From assembly GCF_910592395.1 (NCBI RefSeq), contig NC_088317.1:9794001-9858000 (forward strand): DNA of 64,000 nucleotides, in the 5' to 3' direction. Positions 31,581-41,752 of the stretch are shown here, piece after piece. Positions within the stretch are counted from its first letter, which is position 1, and each line of letters begins with the position of its first letter. Both the position numbers and the translations under genes were made by a program. Source of the DNA: Lineus longissimus (Eukaryota > Nemertea > Pilidiophora > Heteronemertea > Lineidae). The notes under the pieces were generated by a model. That model searched no databases. It saw nothing but the letters and a program-made list of their open reading frames with translations, and was not told where the DNA came from.

Positions 31581-34500
31581 CCGTTCCTTCGTATCCTCTG
31601 TCACTGTGAACACTTTGAAGGCATTAAATCTAACCACAAAGTGAAATCGCCGATAAAAACAACAAAGTTGTCCATTACCTACACGAGGGTAGAGAAACGA
31701 TACCCGTAGAAAAAAAAGTATAATAATGCCAGCCATCTCGGGTAATTAAAGCATAATATGAGAGTTATGGAGAACTTTGTCATCCAAACTCCCTTAGTGG
31801 TTAATGAGAGATATCTGCAGGGGGGTTAACTGTTGTCATTAATGGAAAGGTTCCACCACATACGGGTTCCTGAAACACTGATTTTATAGGTACAGGCCTA
31901 CATGAAATGCATGGTTAATCGAAGCATAATAACTCTAAAATTCAAGAAAGGTCTAAAAAACATAATCAGATCTGCAGTACAGTGAAAAATACCAACCGCA
32001 GCGAATAGCCATAAAGATGATTGATGCTGATGGCCGCCATGATAACCAACTGTACTAGGAAACCCCTTAGGTATATATGAAGCCTAATGCACAGCAAAAG
32101 ATTTGATTGGTAATTTTTTAACAGCATGGACTGATACAAGTGGAACAAAGGTGTCGTCCATGTATTTGAAGAGAAATAGTTTGTAAGGGTTTACGAAGAA
32201 CCGATAATCCTGGATTAAGGTGTGTATCACGTTACTGGATGTTTTAGACAATGTGCGTTAGGGGCACCTGCATTTGGCAACCTAACGCAGGCCAAGTCCC
32301 CATAGCCTGTATCTATCTAAAGTGTACGTAAATATGGACGTATTTTCGTCCTTGCGCCTATAGTAGGCAACAGGTGATTGGCGAACGTGAATAGGAGGCG
32401 GGCTGATTATGAGCTTTGAATAGTTGAATGGTGATTGATGACAAACACTGACCAGCCTATTCATCTATGTTCATGGTCGGGCGAATAATCAGTTAGCCTT
32501 TGTTGTCGACTGTGTACAATGGATTTTAAACGGTTTAGTCCGTGTATTTTTTTACTAATCGATCTCTTGATCTGGCGGCAGAGAAGTCAAGTGGGCGGCA
32601 TGGATAGGTTGCATTTTCGGCTTTTGCTTCTTCTGCCGATCTTACCACCACCGCCACCACCACAGCTTCCACTGATGTTTCTGGCCCACCACTTCCTCCA
32701 ATAGTTCCCCGATTTGAGGAAATTATCACGACCAAGCAGAACGCTCGATATCGAGGAAGAGATGTGCCTGATCTGACAACAAAATTTCGAAGCAATTTCC
32801 TTTCCCGAATATGCGGCAAACAACGCCCAATTTTAGCACTGCTGATCTTTCGTCAATTTGCACTGTCAGAGTGAGTCATGCGCACCTCGTGACCATGCAA
32901 TAATTTTCAATATTCCACGGTGACGTCATAGTAAGATATGCGCCTTGGAAAAAATATTCTGGCGGCCATCTTTTCCTCACTTCGAAAGTTTCAGCCTGAA
33001 AGTCAAAGCTGAGAACGCAAAGCTAAATTATTCCACTCGGCTTGGCCTCGTGGAATATTTTTTTTCACCGTTGAATAATTTTTCATGTTCCATCAGTGGA
33101 TCAAAGTTCAATATTTATATAATATGATGTCTATACCCTACATCTCAGTATAAGTTAGCTATGATAGGCATTCCAAAATTTTTACCATAAACTTCTTTTC
33201 TTTCTGTCTATTTACAAACAAGTTTCTGTAATTTATAGCATTGACAAAAAGACACTGTGCCTTTTTTATCTAGTATAATCATCTCGGTGGAGTCGATAGG
33301 CTTCTCTAAGAAGCCTCATCTCCTCCACTGCCACTCCAACACGTCTTCTTGCTATTGCTTCCATCTTCACCCCCAGTGACCCCTATTATCGAAAAATGAG
33401 TATAAAAGGCATGGGCCCAATCCTCTCGTCCATTCGGCATTTGCGCCTTCATGAAATGAAGGAAGAGGTTGCCTTCTGGTCATACCCTCGCTAGCAAGAT
33501 ATGCTTTGACAGTATGCTTAGTTTTCCTCAATTAATTAATCGCCGATGGTTTAGTATATATCTAAAACTGTAATTGAAGGCTAGGGTTGCATGGTTTGTT
33601 ATAGCCCTCCCCATTAAGATCAAAAGTTTTGAAATGCTTGATTCGATAGTTATTGATTTTGCCCCCTCCCGCCCACCCTTGGTGCTGCTATCTCTCTCCA
33701 TTTCTCCATCAATTTGGAGAAATGGTTGATATTCCCAATACTCCCCTTGAGATGATAGTGGTCACTGAGGGTGCGTAGAGATCTGTTGGCCAATTCGAAA
33801 TTATACATTGCAATACACCTTTCTTCTCAAAGAAAACAAACACTGATTGTACCAGCAAAACTTTTATCTTTAATCATAGACAATTAAATAGCACCCCACA
33901 TTTGCATATTTATACACTAAGGGAAGGTCAGGTAATGCATGCCAGTCCAAATCATTGTTAATGAATTGTGGACGTTACGCAATATTGAAATCGGTTCGAA
34001 ATAATTACAGGTGGGCGGTCTGCGTGTGTCATGGTTACAACCAATCAGGATGTGAACCTTGCCTAACACAAGGGCTTATGACGTCACTACAGAGCTGCCC
34101 GTTAATAAGTACCTGCCTAACCAATAACAGCCAAGGTTACAAACCTGGACGTAACGTAACCATAATTTTAGGTTTACGTTCAGGAGTTTAGATAGATACC
34201 TCCTAGAACGGTAGAATATCAAGTGAAATCCCCCTAACTACGTTAATACAGAAGTATCGGCCACCTAGTTGGAATCAAGTAAGAATCTATGTGGTGTGTG
34301 ACAAATTCCCAGGGGGTTACTAGCATTTTGCTGAAATTATATACCACATATATGCAAAAACCGGAAAGATGATTAATTATTCAAGGTACGTCAATAATGA
34401 CGTTGGAGGAGAATCTAAGTTCGAATGCCTTATCCAAAACCTCAGGGTCACCACTGTTTGCTGACATAAGGAAGGAGAATAGTTCGTCAGCTTCAGAGGT

Positions 34501-35115
34501 GTCATTGACATTGAAAACGCTTGAAGATGACAGCAATGTTTTTTTAAGTAAATAGTACAATGATCAGTGTAACATAAAGTTAGTTCGATAGGTGAATGAA
34601 TAGTTTGGCCATTGGGAATATTATGTTAATCAAACTAGGAAATATATTATCTATGACAACGGAACTACGACAGCTAAATTCTCACTCAGCCCACTTCATG
34701 ATTGTGATGATTTCATCGAATTTTATTGTCCTGGGGCCAAACAATACTCAAAAAAGTATCCTGGTGGTCATGACCTGAATCCCACAGCATGGTGAAGTGT
34801 GAGCATCCGCAACCACTTTAGCACAGTCGACGTCAAATGATGGGTGCACCATTAAAACCGCGCCGAAACTGATTGATCGGTCGCAAATGTTTCCAGTACG
34901 GTTTAGGGGACTACTAACACTTACAAAAGTTGCATCCTCTTACTTAATAAAGTGACATCTAATTTCACCTCTTTACCACAAAAGAATACATTCCAAGAGT
35001 TAGTCAGCCTGATTTACCCGGTCATAGAGGAGTTTGCATAAGCTTTATGATACTTGGCATTTCAGAATTTGTTGACTAACTTACAAAATACTAAAGTATT
35101 TTCAAAGTCCTGGGT
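31580..35115. other. No gene recognised
   Basis: Low-GC sequence. A Pro-rich open frame near 32519-32704 has no acceptor, donor or family. 32890-33100 contains TATTCCAC/GTGGAATA pairs, perhaps a small foldback. Confidence 0.35.
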
Positions 35116-35116
35116 G

Positions 35117-35362
35117 CAGTTGCTCAATCATCGTTAGTGACTAACGTGGCGTTAGCACTTTACTTGAATTTTCGAACCCTGCTGTGTAAAGCAGATTCAT
35201 CCAAATGACTGAAATATCAAAATACTCATTTTATTTGCTGGCAACTAACAGACACGAATAGTTTTCACCTCTGCTTATGCAGCCAATTTGATCCAATTTG
35301 TATATTAAATTCTGGCGTTAGCACTAACGCCACGTTAGTCACTAACGCTGATTGAGCAACTG
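35117..35362. mobile_element. Short foldback element (246 bp)
   Basis: CAGTTGCTCAATCA at 35117 pairs with TGATTGAGCAACTG ending 35362. Arms of about 43 bp also include TTAGTGACTAACGTGGCGTTAG. No clear target duplication. Confidence 0.8.
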
Positions 35363-35903
35363 GGCCTTGATACCTTTTGTTCACTGAATATGAAGTACAC
35401 GAATTCGTAAAAAAAATATTTTATTTCTTCAATGGGTGTGTACGCAGCAGCAAGGAGTGTGGATATATTGACAGTCATTTTCTGACAGTCAACAGTCAAC
35501 AGTCATCTTATGAAGAAATTTAAGGTGGCTCGGGAGGATGAGGCAGTGTTTAGAGAGGCCCCTTTTCAAAAGGCCAGCATGTTGCCTATATTGTGCACAC
35601 CCTTATCAAGTTAGGGCCTGATAGTGATGGTTGTTTGTATACCTAGTTGTAGGTCATCTATGCACACCAGTGTATTAATTGAAATGGGATTTATTTCAAA
35701 TAATTTCAAATAATAGACTATTGCACATGGTTTTGTTTAAACTGGTCATAATATCAGTATTGATGGGTCTGTTGGTCAGCTACTCTGTTACCTGATCTCT
35801 GAAAGTGGTCTGTATATGCTGATTTGGGTATTTCATCATTATATTCACATTGTTTGAATCCAGCCATCAGACTCTTTTCATTTCCCTACGGCAGGTATAT
35901 GGG

Positions 35904-36447
35904 AGGTGTCTACAATCCGAAGACCGCAGACCAAAGACCGTAATATCATATACATATTTTTTTTAAGTTTTGGGAAGGGTCTGCGTTTTGTAGTCGTTGG
36001 ATCTGCGTTTTGTATTTGGGAAAAAATATAAAAAATAAATAAAGAATGGGGTTAATTTCAGTGAAATTGTGAAGAATCATAGTGAAGGCTACCAAGTATC
36101 TGCACATAGAAGGGGAAAGTTTTTCTCATAAAAAAAACAAACAATTATGTATATCATATTATTTCCGTATACAATTGCCCTGTAGAAAAGTGGCCACACC
36201 CTTGTTTGGAGATGATGCAATGGAGAAAAATTACTAGAAACTGTTTGAAAAAAGTTGCCGCACAGTAGCAAAACATGATTAAACTTTGTTTAGATTTACA
36301 AAATGTCTTCAGTAGTTTTGGGCGGGGTCTGCGTTTTGTAGTTGTTGGATCTGCGTTTTGTAGTTGGGTCTGTGGTCTTCGGTCTTCGGATTGTAGTAGG
36401 TTGGGATCTGCGGTCTTTGGTCTGCGGTCTTCGGATTTTAGACACCC
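35904..36447. mobile_element. Inverted-repeat element with 10-11 bp target duplication
   Basis: GGTGTCTACAATCCGAAGAC at the left pairs with GTCTTCGGATTTTAGACACC at the right. GGTATATGGGA is found directly outside both ends (35894 and 36448). Inside, a roughly 60-bp block with GGGTCTGCGTTTTGTAGT occurs at about 35960 and 36310. Confidence 0.82.
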
Positions 36448-36951
36448 GGTATATGGGATTTCCAGTTGTTTCCAAAGCAGTATGTTCGGTGGAGAAAGAG
36501 GAAACACAACTGGGCCACCAAACATTTTTTATCAACTCCGAATATCCTTAGGCCTACTGTTCTATAGTATCAAATTATTCTTAGTTCTAATGTCAGATTC
36601 CCTCTATCATATGGTTTGCCGACCACACCAAACTATTTCAAACGAAGCATACAGACTAGTAGAACAAATGATAAGCAAGAAAATACGAAATTGGATAAAT
36701 TTAAGAAAAATTACTATTGACTGTCAAGAAATGACTTTCAATATATCCACACTCAGCAGCAAGCCAAAACGATGACTATTTCCTCAATTAAGACAAGAAA
36801 GCGTTTAGATGCAAACTGCTGCATCGCATTGGAGGATTCACAGCTAATTATCAATCACCTGGCAATTAAATGCATGAACAGTCGAATTTAAATTTGGGTC
36901 CTGACTGGAAGATAGGGCGAGTGAAAGGACCACAAAAATCTCTCTTATTTC

Positions 36952-37239
36952 ATGTCGTCCTCTGCAATTTTCAGTCTGACATCTAGAATAATTACATGCT
37001 TGGGAAATTCTTGTTTCAAGTGTACCTGGTCACTTTTTGACAGGGATGCCAGCGAAATTGTTTTCAACAGAAAGGATACTATGTGCCAATGTGACCCCCT
37101 CGAAGAAAAAGTCTCCAACAACACATTAGAGAAAACACTGATTTTAGAAAATATCATTCATGATTTTTTATCGAAAAACATAACAAAGGGCACTGATTTC
37201 ACATTTGCAGTAGAGAAGAAGGATAGACGACGGTCGTAA
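36952..37239 (+). CDS. Unrecognised open frame, possible exon
   Basis: An acceptor-like AATTTTCAG lies at 36966-36974 and the frame is open for about 88 codons to TAA at 37237. Mixed composition with Cys and charged residues; no family recognised. May be chance. Confidence 0.2.
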   Translation: MSSSAIFSLTSRIITCLGNSCFKCTWSLFDRDASEIVFNRKDTMCQCDPLEEKVSNNTLEKTLILENIIHDFLSKNITKGTDFTFAVEKKDRRRS

Positions 37240-37392
37240 ATGACGATAAACATACTTTTTATCAGTAATGTTGATGTCATCTGAATTCATTTGCAATTTA
37301 AAAAAATTCTTCAATCCATTTTAAATTCATATTCATAAATCATAACGGTGATGATCAGGATGCCATATCTTCGTTTAATGGAGGCCGATATA

Positions 37393-37530
37393 AAAGAGGT
37401 TCTCCCATGAAATCGATCAACGTCATTATTCGTTACGAATAATTATTTTGCGCATAAATCTTGCGTTCATAAGGTGCACTGCTGTTAGCAAGATCATTCG
37501 CGCCAAACTCCATGCATAACCACTTTAAAA
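37393..37530. mobile_element. Palindromic MITE, copy B
   Basis: Same ends and interior as 26795-26935: AGAGGTTCTCCCATG ... CGTTACGAATAATT ... ATAAATCTTGCGT ... ACCACTTTAAAA. Confidence 0.75.
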
Positions 37531-37642
37531 ATCAAGGTGTCACTGTAAAGCTCTGTTTCTGTGTTATAATAAAAATAAATAATAATATTGTTATTAACCC
37601 CCAAAATTGGGGAAAATTAAAATATATATACATAATTTTACA

Positions 37643-38735
37643 TCACTTCGCCGATTTACTAAAATCCACTCTCAGCAGCTGGCATGCCATGAGGTGGGAG
37701 CTAGACAGAGGGTTGTGGAAGTCGTCGCGATGGAGTAGGTCGCAGAGTGAATCGACTATTCCATCTGCGCCATTGCGAAGACCACCCAGTTTCACCCGAG
37801 GGGCCCCACCCAGGGCAATGCCAGCCGCTGAGAAATTAAAACTAAGGACCCGGTCCAACAATGTACCTGCCACCCTATGACTGGATGTCACATATCTTGC
37901 CAGGGCCTGAATATTGAACTGACGTGCTGGGGAATCATACTTATAAATTCTGGCATACAGAGATACAGCGTTTCTCCTAATGATTTCAGTAATTTTGGGG
38001 ATTCCCAAGGCAAGCAACAGCCTGGAATGTCGGGAACGCTTCCCAATGCCATTCAGACTTTTGACTAGACATCCTTGAGTGGACTCTAGACCCCTAATAT
38101 CCTTTCCAGTAATAGCCTGGCATTCGAGCCTAACCAAAAGAGACGGGACTCCCGCCACATTCCACAGTAATGTTTTGGCCTTTGTGGAGAGAGGACCAGG
38201 ATATCTTATCCCACTGGATGAAAGACCAAAAATCGAACGACGGCATTTGGAAACCCTCTCGTTTATATGTTTCGTACTCTTTAAATCATTCGATAGTATA
38301 CTGCCAAGGACAACCGGCCTCTCAACATTCTGGATGGGGACTCCACCAAGGTTCCGTGTAGGAATGCACTTAAAAGTGTTCTTTCCGGGGTAAAAAGGGT
38401 AACATCAGAATCAAAACATTTTTGGGCGTCAAGACTACATGCAAAACCATGGAACCTGAGTCCATAAACGTCTTACACAGATCATAAATAAAATTACTAG
38501 CCATAGCTGTGCCACGCCCCTCTCGAAAACCGAATTGATTCCTGTGAGCCTCGTCCTGTGGCAGAAGCAGAATTTCACGCATTTTCGACAGCACCGGGCT
38601 AAGCGCAATTGGTCGATGATTGTTAAGAACATTAGAGTCTAATGAAGCCTTCTTCAATACAGGAATAGTAATTCCGGTTAAAATAGTTTCAGGTAGCACA
38701 TTCGAGTTAACAAAGACAGACAGCAGGTGACTAAT
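37643..38735 (-). pseudogene. Non-LTR retrotransposon reverse transcriptase relic (CR1/L2-like)
   Basis: Minus-strand pieces: ITIPVLKKASLDSNVLNNHR with NQFGFREGRGTAMASN (RT fingers/palm), then after a frameshift SLDAQKCFDSD (motif A with catalytic Asp). The catalytic YADD block is missing, and the thumb/C-terminal part follows (SSSGIRYPG, LLVRLECQAITGKDIRGLES, GKRSRHSRLLLALGIPKI). So it is internally deleted and frameshifted. The 5' part was interrupted by the element at 38736-39275. Confidence 0.85.
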
Positions 38736-39275
38736 GCTGAAGGGGTTATTGTCGTCCTGGGTACACATAAAGTGTACCCAGGTTCGATGTCGTCCAGTGA
38801 AATTGTACCCTGGGTCCACTTTGTATTCATAAACTGTAACCAGGTTCCGATTCAAATACCTGGGCACGAGTTAATTTCCGAGATCTCGTCGAACACGTGT
38901 GTTCGTGACTGGTTACCGCGAATGGTTCTGCGATCCTCCGCCAGGTGTTACTGCTACGGTTAAGTCTGAAAGTGTTTCCAAAATACGTTTAATTTCCCTT
39001 CCTTTAGAAACAAAGACGCTATCTTTGTAGGCAGGTATTTTGGATAACAATTCTTTCAAGTTCTCGTCCTTAACTTGCACGGCCATCTTGAAATGGGGTT
39101 TTCCCGCTTTTGCGTGTCACGTGACTTCACCGAGAACATTCTCGCCCCTAGGTATCTGAATCGGAACCTGGTTACAGTTTATGAATATAAAGTGGACCCA
39201 GGGTACAATTTCACTGGACGACATCGAACCTGGGTACACTTTATGTGTACCCAGGACGACAATAACCCCTTCAGC
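38736..39275. mobile_element. 540-bp inverted-repeat element inserted in the RT relic
   Basis: Ends GCTGAAGGGGTTATTGTCGT and complement, with arms of about 135-145 bp that are almost identical. GTGACTAA flanks both sides (38727-38734 and 39276-39283), an 8-bp target duplication. Between the arms is a 57-codon open frame on the minus strand. Confidence 0.88.
38913..39086 (-). CDS. 57-codon ORF inside the inverted-repeat element
   Basis: ATG at 39086 (context CAAGATGG) to TAA at 38913. Reads MAVQVKDENLKELLSKIPAY at the start, then a VSKGREIKRILETLSDL helix and a GGGSQ end. Looks like a real protein N-terminus with amphipathic helices rather than random sequence. May be a captured host first exon. 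No family named. Confidence 0.4.
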   Translation of the reverse strand: MAVQVKDENLKELLSKIPAYKDSVFVSKGREIKRILETLSDLTVAVTPGGGSQNHSR

Positions 39276-39284
39276 GTGACTAAC

Positions 39285-40060
39285 ATAGTCTCTCAAAGCA
39301 GTGGAATTTGCATAAATGAGATGTTATACTTTTATCCAAACCTCTTATGTCAGTGACTGTCCCAAATGGATCGAGGGTTTACCTTGAACAGGTGCTCGCC
39401 TACAATCTGAGAAAAGAAACTGAACAGGACTTTTACTCCAAATAGTGTGATCCAATACCACAAAATGAGCCACAAGGGGTAAAAACGAATACACTAAATG
39501 ACACCAGAAAGAAATGGACAAGTGGCCAGTCAGCGCTGAAATGGTTTCAACTCGTCAACGTCCGAGTGACAAGCGACTCATTCTGTGGTGACGGGTGAGA
39601 TATACCGAGGTAAATTTCCATGACCGGAAACTACCCATCTGCCTTGCTACGAAAATCTTCACCCATAGATGCCAAATGGTAAATCAATAAGACAAGGCAA
39701 GGCGCTACTTCTATGGAATTTCAATAAAACAAAGAGATGGTAGGGGGTTATGAGAGTTTCCTTTTATTGATAGAACACCGGTGTCACAGTGATAGAAGTC
39801 CTAGGGATATAGGTCCCACGTACAATAGCTTCGCTTTGTTATGAGGTTTGGTTTGGGTTAGAAACGGACTTACATCCCTGGGGGACTTGGATCGCTGTCA
39901 CACCGGGCTTAATTTTGATAAACGATTGTTACCAAATTGATGACAGCTGGACAATGTATCTTATTTTTGCAGGAGCTGGAATTCTTCCCAATTCTTTTCA
40001 AAGTGGGTTAACCATTGTTCGATGCTGCAGCAGTAGGCCTACTTTTTTCACATCCAACAC
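39285..40060. other. No gene recognised
   Basis: 39284-39400 may contain eroded upstream RT sequence in minus orientation. The rest is unassigned. Confidence 0.3.
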
Positions 40061-40065
40061 ACTCA

Positions 40066-41166
40066 CTAAACTATACCAGAAATGAGGTCAATTACTCTTG
40101 GTAAAGATGGTCTAGAAGAAACAGTATTCGACATGCATTGCTCACAAATGTTTAGAAATCGCGTGGTGTTCAAGTGACCAAACTTCTGAATCATGTTGAC
40201 AACATATCCCAATGAATAGATATCGCTTGCAATGGAAAATGTCGCGCTTCCATCAATTATCTCATTTGCGACCTATGGGTATCTTTTTCTGTAACTTTGT
40301 CTCTCTTCTATAGATATTACTTTACGTGTTGCCTTGCGTATTAGACAGCTTTTACCGAAGTCAATAATGACAATATTAACTCCCGACCCTTCATATTCGA
40401 TGAGAATGTTATCTGTTTTTAAGTCATTGTGGAGGTAACCACTGTTATGAATGTCGCCAAGCCCAACACAAATTTGTTTCACAACAACTATCCAGTCAAT
40501 AGGATTACATTGAATATCAGTTTTTCGCGACATTACCGAATGTAAGGTACTTGACTTGAAGCTTATTCCATGAAATGAAGTTACTAAAACGAATGGAGGA
40601 TCTTCTACGGATATGCCAATCAGGTATGGTACGTGTTGTGAGGCATTAAGGTTCAATAGAACCTTTGCCTCCTTGACGACCTCATAACGAACACGCCGTT
40701 TATGCAGATCAAGATGTTTGAATTGTTTGACGGACACGACCATTCCTCTGAATGTTTGTAGCAGGCATTCACCGAAGGACCCACTTCCGAGTATTCCTCT
40801 CGTATGAGGACTGTCTATGAGTTGTTTTTTTTTAATGAACAGTGATGATGGTAATTTTGCAGTATTGCTATACTGCACCTTTTCAAGTTCCGCCATGACA
40901 CGTTCTTTTTCAAGCCTTTCACGGCGGTACATGTTCAAAGCTGATCGATATTTCTTCTTTGCCTTCTGTAAACACACTGAGACGTTCATTTTGTCGTCTT
41001 CCGTCTCCTTAACATCTCCGTCGATTTGGCGTAAACCATAATACCAGGATTTACCATCTCGTCCGGTATTTCTTCTAACACTTCGGCCCGGAAACGCTTT
41101 TTTTATAAGTCTACCTAACAGTACCTGGCTTATGCTGCGAACCGCAATTTCGTGCATTTCGTGCAT
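40066..41166 (-). pseudogene. Protein kinase with one in-frame stop
   Basis: ATG at 41166, frame open to TAG at 40275-40273, then open again in the same frame for 68 more codons to TAG at 40068-40066. Residues 60-105 form a charged coiled-coil (KAKKKYRSALNMYRRERLEK). The kinase fold shows G-loop GSGSFGE (about 130), Lys in VVSVKQFK, Glu in EVVKEAKVLL, catalytic loop YLHNDLKTDN (HND instead of HRD), and DFGKS. After the stop: VANEII, SDIYSLGYVV (subdomain IX) and a final SRPSL (XI). So the stop lies in the APE region of an otherwise complete domain. I recall this HND/DFGKS kinase type as an expanded family in cnidarians and other marine invertebrates. Without readthrough the product lacks the C-lobe end. 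An acceptor-like TCAACAG directly precedes the ATG, so a 5' exon is possible. Confidence 0.8.
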
Positions 41167-41538
41167 CTGTTGACAGCGTATTTTAGACGTCTCGCATGAA
41201 ATAAATGTTGTCTTCAGCCTGGAATGTTGAAATATTCTAATCAGTCATGAACATAGACTGTGCAATGCCCGTTTATGCAATTGACAAAGCAAACTGTGCA
41301 ACGCCCATTTATGAATGCATCATAGTAAACTAGAAAAAAGCTTTAAAAATGGAATGAAGCACAGCGCACATGATTTTTCCAATGCATTGCCAGATATCGA
41401 GGGCCTTCCACAAAAACCTTTCCTGTCAGATCACCTTACTCCTTTCCTCTAAAAGGCGGCCATGTCAATCAATTATTTGACCCCCGCCAGAAATAGTTCG
41501 TACCTTGTCTATTAATAGAGAACTTGGAAACATATCTT

Positions 41539-41693
41539 AAAATGGTTCTTCCACGGAATTTGGCGGGAAAGATATTGCTAAGTAGGCCTATACACTTTAT
41601 TCATGTAGTGGTGTACGCAAGATTAAGGCGTCAAATAATTATTCGTAATGAATAATCTCGTAGTTCAATTTCATGCGAGAACCACTTAAAGAG
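41539..41693. mobile_element. Palindromic MITE, copy C (inverted)
   Basis: Matches copies A and B in reverse: AATGGTTCTTCCACGG ... ACGCAAGATTAAGGCG ... AATTATTCGTAATGAATAA ... GCGAGAACCACTTAAAG. Confidence 0.65.
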
Positions 41694-41752
41694 GATAGCA
41701 ATTATGCCATGCAAATGATGGGATCTCCTAGTGAGTTTTCTTTGGCGACAAG

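Noticed and set aside
36154-36775. Open frames on both strands
   Set aside because: They run across the inverted-repeat element at 35904-36447; repeats of the CTGCGTTTTGTAG block explain the length.
38370-38867. A single 165-codon minus-strand protein
   Set aside because: Its first third is the arm of the inserted inverted-repeat element; only the part below 38735 is reverse transcriptase.
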